64,000 nt of DNA from Aurantiacibacter suaedae (lineage in GTDB: Bacteria > Pseudomonadota > Alphaproteobacteria > Sphingomonadales > Sphingomonadaceae), in assembly GCF_005434915.1 (NCBI RefSeq), contig NZ_SKCG01000001.1, positions 496,001 to 560,000 on the forward strand, read 5' to 3'. The first letter of the stretch is position 1. Each line of letters begins with the position of its first letter. Shown piece after piece: positions 54,944 through 64,000 of this stretch. The position numbers and the translations under genes are program-made. The notes under the pieces were generated by a model. That model made no database searches and was not told where the DNA came from. It was given only the letters and a program-made list of their open reading frames with translations.

Positions 54944-56209
54944 GTGAGCACCGCAACCGCCATCCCCAACCACCCGTTTCGCATCCACAACTATCGCGTG
55001 TTCTGGGCCGCGCGCCTGTGCATGACGCTGTCGCAATATTCGATGATGCTGATCATCGGCTGGCAAACCTACAATATCGCCCGTGCCGATGGGATGAGCG
55101 TGGGCGATGCATCGGGCCAGCTAGCGATGATCGGCCTGCTCCAGTTCGTGCCGCTGTTCGTGCTCACGCCTTTTTCTGGCCTCGCCGCCGACCGATTCGA
55201 TCGGCGCAGCCTGGCGCGGATCACCGTGGGCCTGCAGTTGCTCTGCGCTGTGGCGCTCGCTTTTGCGACCTATCGCGGCCATATCGAGCTGTGGATCATC
55301 TTCACCGTGGCCGTGCTGCTGGGTGTGGCACGTGCCTTTTCCGGACCGGCGCTGTCGTCGCTCGCGCCCAATCTGGTTCCCAAACAAATCCTGCCCAACG
55401 CCATCGCGCTCTCGTCGATCAGCTGGCAGAGCGGGATGATCATCGGCCCAGCGCTGGGCGGCTATCTCTATGTGTCGGGAGAATGGATACCCTATGCCGC
55501 CTCGGCAGGGCTGTTCGTGCTCACCATTCTGCTGCTGTCGCTGATCGGCAAGGTGCCGCAACCGGCGCGCTCGACCGGGCGACCGCTCCAGCAGGTGCGC
55601 GAAGGGCTGGCCTATGTCGTCCACAACAAGATGGTGCTCGGCTCGATCACGCTGGACCTGTTCGCGGTATTCTTGGCGGGCGCAACCGCGCTGTTTCCGG
55701 TGTTTGCGCGCGACATTCTGCAAGTTGGCTCGCGCGGACTATCGCAGCTGGCTATGGCGCCCGCCATCGGCGCGGCAATCGTTGCGCTGTGGTTTTCCTT
55801 TCGCCCGCTCAAGAACAACGTCGGCCTCAAGATGCTGCTCGCGGTGGCGGCCTTTGGCGGGGCGACCATCGTTTTCGGCCTCTCACGCTGGATGCCGCTG
55901 AGCCTTGCCATGCTGGTGATCGTGGGCGCTGCCGACATGTTCAGCGTCTATATCCGCCAGTCGCTGATTCAGCTTCATACACCGGATGAAAAGCGCGGCC
56001 GCGTTTCGGCCGTATCGCAGATGACTATCTCTGCCTCCAACGAGTTCGGCGATTTCTTTTCCGGCAGCCTCGCCTTCCTGATCGGCCCCGTAGCCGCAGT
56101 GGTGGTCGGCGGCGCCGGGGCCATTGCCACCGTTGCGGCATGGACCAAACTGTTCCCGGTTCTGCGCAACACGAAGACCTTCGATCCGCCGCGCGATCTG
56201 CTAGACTGA
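54944..56209 (+). CDS. MFS transporter (EntS/MFS_3 type)
   Basis: 421 aa from GTG 54944; TTG 54908 is an alternative. Twelve helices with motif-A-like AADRFDRRSLARIT after TM2 and the MFS_3 appearance seen in exporters: NYRVFWAARLCMTLSQYSMMLIIGWQTYNIA, FSGPALSSLAPNLVPKQILPNAIALSS. Export of a small molecule is likely; the substrate is unknown. Confidence 0.88.
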   Translation: MSTATAIPNHPFRIHNYRVFWAARLCMTLSQYSMMLIIGWQTYNIARADGMSVGDASGQLAMIGLLQFVPLFVLTPFSGLAADRFDRRSLARITVGLQLLCAVALAFATYRGHIELWIIFTVAVLLGVARAFSGPALSSLAPNLVPKQILPNAIALSSISWQSGMIIGPALGGYLYVSGEWIPYAASAGLFVLTILLLSLIGKVPQPARSTGRPLQQVREGLAYVVHNKMVLGSITLDLFAVFLAGATALFPVFARDILQVGSRGLSQLAMAPAIGAAIVALWFSFRPLKNNVGLKMLLAVAAFGGATIVFGLSRWMPLSLAMLVIVGAADMFSVYIRQSLIQLHTPDEKRGRVSAVSQMTISASNEFGDFFSGSLAFLIGPVAAVVVGGAGAIATVAAWTKLFPVLRNTKTFDPPRDLLD

Positions 56210-56248
56210 TCGTGACTCGCGCAAAGCAATAGCTGAGAGGAAAAGCGC

Positions 56249-57169
56249 ATGAAATTCGACAACGTCCTGGGCGCCATTGGCAACACCCCGCACATCCGCC
56301 TGTCTCGCCTGTTCCCCGACCATGAGGTATGGATCAAGAGCGAGCGCGGCAATCCGGGCGGTTCGATCAAGGATCGCATTGCGCTTGCTATGATCGAAGC
56401 CGCCGAAGAGTCCGGCGCATTGAAGCCCGGCGGCACCATCATCGAGCCGACCAGCGGCAACACCGGCGTCGGCCTGGCCATGGTCGCGGCGGTCAAGGGC
56501 TACAAGCTGGTGCTGGTCATGCCCGAGAGCATGAGCATCGAGCGTCGCCGTCTGATGCTCGCCTATGGCGCGAGCTTCGATCTTACGGCCAAGGAAAAGG
56601 GCATGAAGGGCGCTATCGCGCGCGCCGAGGAACTGGTTAGCGAAACAGATGGCGCGTGGATGCCGCAGCAGTTCGAGAACCCGGCCAACGTTTCGGTCCA
56701 CGTCGAGACCACCGCCAAGGAAATCCTCGCCGACTTCGCCGATGCGCCGCCGCAGCTCATGATTACGGGCGTTGGCACGGGCGGCCACCTCACCGGCTGC
56801 GCCGAAGCGCTGAAGAAGCACTGGGCCGACCTCAAGGCCTTCGCCGTGGAACCGGAACTGTCGCCGGTTATCTCGGGCGGGCAGCCCGGTCCGCATCCGA
56901 TTCAGGGCATTGGCGCGGGCTTCATCCCTGGCAACCTGCACACCCAGGCGATTGACGGGGTGATCAAGGTCGATGCCGAGGCGGCGAAGGAAATGGCGCG
57001 CCGCTCTGCTGCCGAGGAAGGGTTGCTGGTCGGCATCTCCTCCGGGGCCACGCTGGCGGCGATTGCGGAGAAACTGAAGGAATGCGAACCGGGCACCCGC
57101 GTGCTCGGCTTCAACTACGACACCGGCGAGCGCTACCTCTCTGTGCCCGACTTCCTGCCCACCGAATAG
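56249..57169 (+). CDS. cysK: Cysteine synthase
   Basis: 306 aa PLP enzyme making cysteine from O-acetylserine and sulfide. PLP Lys in [12 protein letters not shown] (about residue 41), [12 protein letters not shown] (substrate loop), [10 protein letters not shown] (phosphate cup) and [11 protein letters not shown] near the end. GAGAGGA-like SD (GAGAGGA at 56234-56240) precedes ATG 56249. It may be co-transcribed with the next gene, 12 bp on. Confidence 0.94.
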   Translation: MKFDNVLGAIGNTPHIRLSRLFPDHEVWIKSERGNPGGSIKDRIALAMIEAAEESGALKPGGTIIEPTSGNTGVGLAMVAAVKGYKLVLVMPESMSIERRRLMLAYGASFDLTAKEKGMKGAIARAEELVSETDGAWMPQQFENPANVSVHVETTAKEILADFADAPPQLMITGVGTGGHLTGCAEALKKHWADLKAFAVEPELSPVISGGQPGPHPIQGIGAGFIPGNLHTQAIDGVIKVDAEAAKEMARRSAAEEGLLVGISSGATLAAIAEKLKECEPGTRVLGFNYDTGERYLSVPDFLPTE

Positions 57170-57181
57170 GAGCGTCGCCTT

Positions 57182-57877
57182 ATGCTCGCCCCCATCTGTT
57201 TCAACGATGGAGACACCGCGCTGACCGGCCACGTAGCACGCCCGCAAGGCCGGGCACGCGCCGCCGTGCTGGTGCTGCCGACGATCATGAACATCACCCC
57301 GTCGGTCGAGACCAAGGCGCAGGCTTTGGCTGAGGCGGGCTATGTCGCCTTGGTGGCGGATTTCTACGGCCAGATGCCGGACGATTTTGCCGCCGCGCGG
57401 GATCTGGCGATGGAAGTGCGCAGCACGGTGGAGCTTTACCGCCAACGCCTGCGCGCCAATCTGCGCGCGCTCGTGCAGCTGCCCGAAGCTTCCGGTTCGC
57501 CCGTCGGTGCAATCGGGTTTTGCATGGGCGGTCAGGCCGCGCTGGAACTGGCTCGCGAAGGAGCACCGCTGTTCGCGGCGGTAAGCTTTCATGGCCTGCT
57601 CGGCACCGACCATCCGGCAGAAAAAGGCGACGTGCGCGCGCGCATTCTCGTCTGCCACGGCGATGCCGACCCGATGGTGCCACGCAGTCAGGTTATAGCG
57701 TTCTGGGAGGAAATGGACGAGGCCGGAGCCAACTGGCACTTTCATTCCTATTCGGGCGTGAAGCACGGTTTCACCAACCCCGCACCGACAGACAACCCGG
57801 CTACCGCCTACGATGAGAGCGCCGACCGCCAAAGCTGGGCGGCGATGCATTCGCTATTCGACGAGGTGCTGGGATAA
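57182..57877 (+). CDS. Dienelactone hydrolase family protein
   Basis: 231 aa alpha/beta hydrolase. Nucleophile Cys in IGFCMGGQAALEL (about residue 119), Asp in CHGDADPMVPRS and His in GVKHGFTNP: the Cys-Asp-His triad of the DLH family. The substrate may be a dienelactone or another ester. The gene stands between cysK and a convergent acyl-CoA dehydrogenase. Confidence 0.9.
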   Translation: MLAPICFNDGDTALTGHVARPQGRARAAVLVLPTIMNITPSVETKAQALAEAGYVALVADFYGQMPDDFAAARDLAMEVRSTVELYRQRLRANLRALVQLPEASGSPVGAIGFCMGGQAALELAREGAPLFAAVSFHGLLGTDHPAEKGDVRARILVCHGDADPMVPRSQVIAFWEEMDEAGANWHFHSYSGVKHGFTNPAPTDNPATAYDESADRQSWAAMHSLFDEVLG

Positions 57878-57888
57878 AGAAACGCGTC

Positions 57889-57941
57889 GGCCCGCACTTG
57901 ATGCGGGCCTGGGCTATTACCTGAGCGCCAAGGAAGCCCAG
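57889..57941. terminator. Two tandem hairpins between convergent genes
   Basis: GGCCCGCA-CTTGA-TGCGGGCC (57889-57909) is followed by CTGGGCT (57909-57915) pairing with AGCCCAG (57935-57941). They lie 11 bp after the DLH stop and 34 bp before the acyl-CoA dehydrogenase stop. Without a T-run they look like a palindromic repeat unit used as a 3' end. Confidence 0.6.
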
Positions 57942-57975
57942 CCCCGTGTCGCGCACTGATCGACGAATTAAGAGG

Positions 57976-59754
57976 TTAGCTCCGCAAAAACTGCTCAGGC
58001 TCGATCGCCAGCATCGCCCCTGCGCCAGCCTTCACCCGATGGCGCAGCGCGGTGCAGAGCGGCAGCTGCTGTTCGGCATAGAACTCCGCGGTCACCAGCT
58101 TGGCCTTCAGGAAGCCCTCATCGCCCTCACCCGCAGCGAGTTTCGCCTGAGCGATCTTGGCTTGCTTCAGCCACATCCAGCCGATTGCGAGCACGCCTAC
58201 CAGCTGCATCCAGGCGTAGGACGCGCCCGCCATGTCCTGCGGATTCGATGCGCCCTGCTCCACCAGCATCTTGGCCGCCGCCTCACCATGGTGGACGGCC
58301 TTGCCCAGCGGATCGGCGATGAACGACAGTTCGTCACCCGCCGCATCACAGTCGGCAGCTATCTGCGCGAGGAAGGCCATGGCCACCGCGCCGCCGTCTT
58401 TGGCCGTCTTGCGACCGGCAAGGTCTAGAGCCTGGACCCCGTTTGCACCTTCGTAGATCATGGCGATACGCGCATCGCGCACGATCTGCTCCATGCCCCA
58501 TTCGGTGACGTAGCCGTGCCCGCCGTAAACCTGCTGCATGTTCACAGCGACCTCGAACCCGCGATCGGTGCCGAAGCCCTTCAACACCGGCGTCATGAAC
58601 GAGACAATGGCATCGGCCTGCTTACGCTCTTCCTCGCTCTCGGCATGGTGTGCAAGGTCGAGGTGAAGCGCGGTCCATAGCACCAGTGCGCGGAAACCCT
58701 CGGCAAAGGCGCGCGCGTCCATCAGCATCCGGCGCACATCGGGGTGGACGATCAGACTATCGGCCGCAGCCGACTTGTCGCGCTCGGCCAACCCACGCCC
58801 CTGCTTGCGGTCAAGCGCGTAGGCCGCTGCCTTCTGATACGAGTTCTCGGCATGGCCGAGCCCCTGCGTGCCCACGCCCAGCCGCGCGGCATTCATCATG
58901 ATGAACATCGCGGCCAGCCCCATGTTCTCCTCACCCAAAAGCCAGCCCTTAGCGCCGTCGAAATTCATCACGCAGGTGGCAGAGCCATGCAGGCCCATCT
59001 TGTGCTCGATCGAACCGCAGCTCACGCCGTTGCGCGAACCATCGTCGAGCAGCTTGGGCACCAGGAACAGCGAGATCCCGCGCGTTCCCACCGGCGCATC
59101 TGGCACGCGGGCCAGCACGAGGTGGATGATGTTGTCGGTCAGGTCATGCTCGCCGCCGGAGATAAACACTTTCTCGCCGGTGATGGTATAGCTGCCGTCT
59201 TCCTGCTTCTCGGCGCGGGTGCGCATCAGGCCAAGGTCGGTCCCGGCGTGGGCTTCTGTAAGCGCCATGGTGGCAAGCCATTCACCCGCAACCATCTTCG
59301 GCAGATAGGCGGCTTTCAACTCGTCGCTGCCTGCGCTGTTCACGGTCGCCACCGCGCCCTGCATAATGCCGGAGAACATCGTGAACCCGGCGCAGGCGCC
59401 GTTCATATATTCTTCGAACACCGAGTTGAGCACATGCGGCATACCCTGCCCGCCGAATTCCTCGGGCTGAGCTAGCGTGCCCCACCCCGCCTCGACCAGC
59501 GATTCGTAGGCTTCCTTGAAGCCATCAGGCGTAGTGACCGAGCCGTCCTCATGCCTGGTGCAGCCTTGTGCGTCGGCATTCTGGTTCAGCGGCGCGATGA
59601 CCTCGGCGCAGAACTTGCCTGCCTCGCTCACCACCGCTTCCATCGTTTCCGCATCGACCAGCGAGAACGCTTCGATGCCGCGATATTTCTCGAATTCGAG
59701 CACGTCCTCGATCACGAACAGGGTATCGCGCACGGGCGGATAGTAAGGGGTCAC
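57976..59754 (-). CDS. Acyl-CoA dehydrogenase, long form (DmdC-like)
   Basis: 592 aa, larger than classical members, with an added C-terminal domain as in the AcdA/DmdC group. FAD-binding MALTEAHAGTDLGLMRT, GEKVFISGGEHDLTDNIIHLVLARV, catalytic Glu in MIYEGANGVQALDL (about residue 432). The substrate could be a medium/long acyl-CoA or methylmercaptopropionyl-CoA; sequence alone does not decide. GTG start at 59754. It follows hisI by 20 bp. Confidence 0.92.
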   Translation of the reverse strand: MTPYYPPVRDTLFVIEDVLEFEKYRGIEAFSLVDAETMEAVVSEAGKFCAEVIAPLNQNADAQGCTRHEDGSVTTPDGFKEAYESLVEAGWGTLAQPEEFGGQGMPHVLNSVFEEYMNGACAGFTMFSGIMQGAVATVNSAGSDELKAAYLPKMVAGEWLATMALTEAHAGTDLGLMRTRAEKQEDGSYTITGEKVFISGGEHDLTDNIIHLVLARVPDAPVGTRGISLFLVPKLLDDGSRNGVSCGSIEHKMGLHGSATCVMNFDGAKGWLLGEENMGLAAMFIMMNAARLGVGTQGLGHAENSYQKAAAYALDRKQGRGLAERDKSAAADSLIVHPDVRRMLMDARAFAEGFRALVLWTALHLDLAHHAESEEERKQADAIVSFMTPVLKGFGTDRGFEVAVNMQQVYGGHGYVTEWGMEQIVRDARIAMIYEGANGVQALDLAGRKTAKDGGAVAMAFLAQIAADCDAAGDELSFIADPLGKAVHHGEAAAKMLVEQGASNPQDMAGASYAWMQLVGVLAIGWMWLKQAKIAQAKLAAGEGDEGFLKAKLVTAEFYAEQQLPLCTALRHRVKAGAGAMLAIEPEQFLRS

Positions 59755-59774
59755 TCAATTTCTCCGAGCTCGGT

Positions 59775-60152
59775 TCAGTCCAGCCGGCTCAGGCCTTCGG
59801 GGCCGAGCTGACGGTAAAAACAGCTGCGCTCGCCAGTATGGCAGGCGGGGCCGTGCGGGCGCACCTTCAACACAAAGGCATCCTGATCGCAATCGACCAA
59901 CATCGCCTTGACCTCGAGCAAATGGCCAGAGGTCTCGCCCTTCTTCCACAGCTTGCCGCGGCTGCGCGAATGGAAATGCGCAAAGCCCGTGGCGCGAGTG
60001 GCGTCGAGCGCCTCCTGGTCCATGAAGGCAAACATCAGCACTTCACCCGTGGTCTCGTCCTGCACAATCGCGCCTGCAAGACCCTGCGCATCGAACCGTG
60101 GCAGGAATGCTCTGCCGCTCTCGCGATCCAAATCATTCTTCGAGATGATCAT
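59775..60152 (-). CDS. hisI: Phosphoribosyl-AMP cyclohydrolase
   Basis: 125 aa enzyme opening the adenine ring in histidine synthesis. [17 protein letters not shown] (residues 61-77) and the zinc/magnesium sites [11 protein letters not shown] and [13 protein letters not shown] are typical. A good SD GGAGG lies upstream of ATG 60152. No HisE domain is fused. Confidence 0.95.
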   Translation of the reverse strand: MIISKNDLDRESGRAFLPRFDAQGLAGAIVQDETTGEVLMFAFMDQEALDATRATGFAHFHSRSRGKLWKKGETSGHLLEVKAMLVDCDQDAFVLKVRPHGPACHTGERSCFYRQLGPEGLSRLD

Positions 60153-60465
60153 TTCCTCCGAATTGCGCGCTTTTGGGACGCTTCATGCATACGTTTGTTG
60201 CAGGATGAACACAGCCGTTAGGCAAAATCCTTGCTGCGGTGCGATGAGTGTTTCGCACGAGGCCCGCAAGTGGAATCATGCTCATGCGGCTTGGACGGGC
60301 CGTCTTCATTTCAGGCCATGGCCAGGGAAATGGGGGGAATTCGGCGGTAACCGCCAGTTCATGAGGGTTAGAAGCGGCGCGCGCCTTGAGGGGGGAGCAG
60401 CGCGAGCTTCTAGAAAATTCGTCACGCTAACGCCCGGGGGCACCGCCTCCGGGCGTTTTTGTTCG
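60153..60465 (+). ncRNA. Structured intergenic region, possible small RNA
   Basis: The only gap over 300 bp holds no convincing gene. Hairpins on the plus strand: GTGCGA/TCGCAC (60239-60258), palindrome GGCCATGGCC (60314-60323), GGCGG-TAA-CCGCC (60343-60355), and TAGAAGC (60369-60375) with GCTTCTA (60406-60412) enclosing a G-rich loop (GGGGGGAGCAG). It ends with a plus-strand intrinsic terminator, yet no protein gene on that strand precedes it. Either a sRNA is transcribed here or the terminator is for comF. No clear promoter was seen. The 5' edge also must contain the hisI promoter. Confidence 0.45.
60431..60460 (+). terminator. Strong Rho-independent terminator
   Basis: CGCCCGGGGGC (60431-60441) pairs with GCCTCCGGGCG (60445-60455), 11 bp including one G-T, around the loop ACC, followed by TTTTT (60456-60460). 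Read on the minus strand it lies 11 bp after comF but the tail is only TTAGCG, so the plus-strand reading is the better one. Confidence 0.9.
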
Positions 60466-61104
60466 CTAGTCGAGCGCGACCCGCGCGAAGCAGACCACCT
60501 GAACCTGCGCCGCGCCTGCCGCTTTCAGCGCCGCACTGCACGCCCGCGTCGTCGCACCACTGGTGAGCACATCGTCGACCAGCAAAACATTCGCCCCCGC
60601 CATCTGCGCCAATCGCGAGGAGTTTGCCGCGATGGCCCCTTCAAGCACCTGAGCACGGGCCACGCTACCCAGCCTGCCGAGACTCGGCGTATGCTTGCGT
60701 CGCACCAGCGCATCGACCACCAGCCGCGCGCCGGTCAGCCCCGCCAGCTCGCTCGCAAGCAGCGCCGACTGGTTATAGCCGCGCTGCCACAGCCGCCAGC
60801 GGTGGAGAGGAACCGGCACAGCGAGCCAGCCGCCCTCCAGCTGGCCGAGGCGCGCCGCCATCATCCGGGCCAGCACCGGCGCGAGCGCAATCCTGCCGCC
60901 CCGCTTGAACGCAAGCACCAGCTCACGCGCAGGATCGTTGTAAGTCACGGCAGCAAGAACCCCGTCCTCGGCTTGCGGAAATTCGAGTTTCGACCAGCAG
61001 GGCGTACACAGCCCGGTCTGCGCCCCGATCCCCTCCCCGCACAGCGGGCAGCGCGGCGGCCAGATCAGATCAACCAGTGGAGCAAGAGCCTGCGCTACAG
61101 TCAT
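60466..61104 (-). CDS. ComF family protein
   Basis: 212 aa from ATG 61104. N-terminal zinc ribbon with CPLCGEG and LCTPCW, then a phosphoribosyltransferase domain with the 13-residue PRPP motif VLLVDDVLTSGAT (about residue 180). ComF homologues act in DNA uptake and amidophosphoribosyl recycling. Divergent from the methyltransferase gene (41 bp). Confidence 0.92.
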   Translation of the reverse strand: MTVAQALAPLVDLIWPPRCPLCGEGIGAQTGLCTPCWSKLEFPQAEDGVLAAVTYNDPARELVLAFKRGGRIALAPVLARMMAARLGQLEGGWLAVPVPLHRWRLWQRGYNQSALLASELAGLTGARLVVDALVRRKHTPSLGRLGSVARAQVLEGAIAANSSRLAQMAGANVLLVDDVLTSGATTRACSAALKAAGAAQVQVVCFARVALD

Positions 61105-61145
61105 CGCACCTATGCTGCGCGCCAAGGTGGCTGTAGGCAAGCGCC

Positions 61146-61892
61146 ATGACTGCCCCCGTACCGACGATCTTCTCACCCGCCCGCCGCCTCGCCATCCGCC
61201 GCCGGATGCGCGCCATGCAGTTTCAGGGCGATGAAGCCCGCTTCCTGCTCGAGGATATGGTCGACGACGTAGTCGAACGCCTCGCTTTCCTGCGCCACGT
61301 GCCTGCCCGCGTCCTGCTGATAGGCGAATGGTCGGGCACACTTGCGCCGCAATTGCCGCCTGCCTGCGAAGTAGTCTCTGTTCACCCGGAGGAGGGGTTC
61401 GACGAAGAGGCCCCCTTCCCGGTCGGCGGGTTCGACCTCATCGCCAGCTTCGGCACGTTCGACACGGTGAACGATCTGCCTGGCGCACTGATCCATCTGC
61501 GCGCTGCGCTCTCGCCTGGCGGCTTGATGATCGCCAGCTTTCCCGGCGCGGGCAGCCTTCCCACCCTGCGCGAAGCCATGCTCGCCGCAGATGGCGAGCG
61601 GCCCGCTGCGCATATGCACCCGATGGTCGATGTGCGCGCGGGCGGGCAGCTCATGACACGCTGCGGCTATGCCAGCCCGGTGGTCGATTCGCGCCCGCTC
61701 TCGGTAAGCTACCGCAGCTTTGGCCAGCTTCTGCGCGACCTGCGGGCCCAAGGCCTCAGCCGCGCGTTGGCCTCGCCGGTGCCCAGGCTCAGCCGGGATA
61801 AGGCCGCGCTGGCGGCCACCACCTTCATGGGCGGAGCCGAGCGCCGGACCGAAGAGTTCGAAATTCTGACGCTCAGCGGGTTCCGCAAATAA
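61146..61892 (+). CDS. SAM-dependent methyltransferase (BioC/NDUFAF5-like)
   Basis: 248 aa. Rossmann-type SAM fold: RVLLIGEWSGTLAPQL (a degenerate motif I), FDLIASFGTFDTVNDLPGALIHLRAALSPGGLMIASFPGAGSL (motifs II/III), and the C-terminal GGAERRTEEFEIL. It resembles the alphaproteobacterial group near NDUFAF5 (complex I assembly) and BioC. The N-terminal FSPARRLAIRRRMRAMQF agrees with that group. Target is unproven. Confidence 0.85.
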   Translation: MTAPVPTIFSPARRLAIRRRMRAMQFQGDEARFLLEDMVDDVVERLAFLRHVPARVLLIGEWSGTLAPQLPPACEVVSVHPEEGFDEEAPFPVGGFDLIASFGTFDTVNDLPGALIHLRAALSPGGLMIASFPGAGSLPTLREAMLAADGERPAAHMHPMVDVRAGGQLMTRCGYASPVVDSRPLSVSYRSFGQLLRDLRAQGLSRALASPVPRLSRDKAALAATTFMGGAERRTEEFEILTLSGFRK

Positions 61893-61895
61893 GGC

Positions 61896-64000
<2,105 letters not shown>

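Noticed and set aside
56201-57850. 549-aa minus-strand open frame opposite cysK and the DLH gene
   Set aside because: It crosses two real genes and the gap between them, as expected from GC-skewed codons.
60380-60412. Signal recognition particle RNA in the hisI-comF gap
   Set aside because: GGGGGGAGCAGC looks like part of the SRP RNA core, but the paired GGTCAGG side and tetraloop layout are absent.

Overview
The window is an ordinary stretch of a high-GC alphaproteobacterial chromosome, most likely Sphingomonadales and probably Erythrobacteraceae. The evidence is the gene orders (ntrX-hfq-hflX; mltB-rlpA-dacA-tmk-holB-metG-tatD-mazG; hrcA-grpE facing rph-rdgB-hemW; rsmI-yraN-gshB beside an LpoA-like gene), a PhaR regulator, a short archaeal/eukaryotic-type ProRS, a LigF-like glutathione transferase, and intergenic palindromes of the TTCGACAAGCTCAGG type. 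These family statements come from memory of the families; no search was run. I see no prophage, insertion sequence, CRISPR array or plasmid module. Genes are packed tightly, with many ATGA/GTGA stop-start overlaps.

Layout. 1-2785 (+): end of ntrX, a tandem-domain hfq, and hflX. 2782-11631 (-): cell-wall and DNA-metabolism cluster, read mltB > rlpA-like > dacA > tmk > holB > metG > tatD > MBL hydrolase > 55-aa membrane protein, with mazG beyond it. 11711-12598 (-): a secreted protein of unknown function, then tRNA-Ser(UGA). 12981-16719 (-): E2 of pyruvate dehydrogenase, a lipoprotein, a thioesterase and lipoamide dehydrogenase. 16876-24817: universal stress protein, RNase R, M28 and M3 peptidases, ProRS. 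24908-30583 (-): phaR, and radA > cvpA > IscU-like > MHS transporter > alr. 30662-32989: a large patatin-like protein. 33127-39597 (-): dnaJ, dnaK and then grpE, hrcA, interrupted by a copper chaperone, a HExxH-type protein and a glycine-zipper lipoprotein. 39662-43577 (+): rph, a YcxB-like gene, rdgB, hemW, xerC. 43574-46546 (-): dedA, gshB, yraN, rsmI, facing a short LpoA-like lipoprotein, then parE and a DUF817 protein. 50666-53161 (-): DOMON-like > NamZ/DUF1343 > LigF-like GST. 53209-57877 (+): tyrS, PilZ, MFS, cysteine synthase, dienelactone hydrolase. 57976-64000: acyl-CoA dehydrogenase, hisI, a structured intergenic region, comF, a methyltransferase, and the C-terminal part of pyruvate phosphate dikinase.

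The gene content is housekeeping: peptidoglycan turnover, protein folding under heat-shock control, RNA metabolism, translation and central carbon metabolism. The observations most worth a second look are the Hfq protein with two unequal Sm domains; the adjacent hflX, which sits in the same frame right after the hfq TAG and has no ATG/GTG/TTG start before codon 43; a 313-bp intergenic region with several hairpins and a plus-strand terminator that fits no plus-strand gene; an RlpA homologue lacking its catalytic Asp; an MHS transporter with a ~95-residue cysteine-containing loop; and a LigF-like transferase linked to a muramidase gene. I found no complete new multi-gene system.
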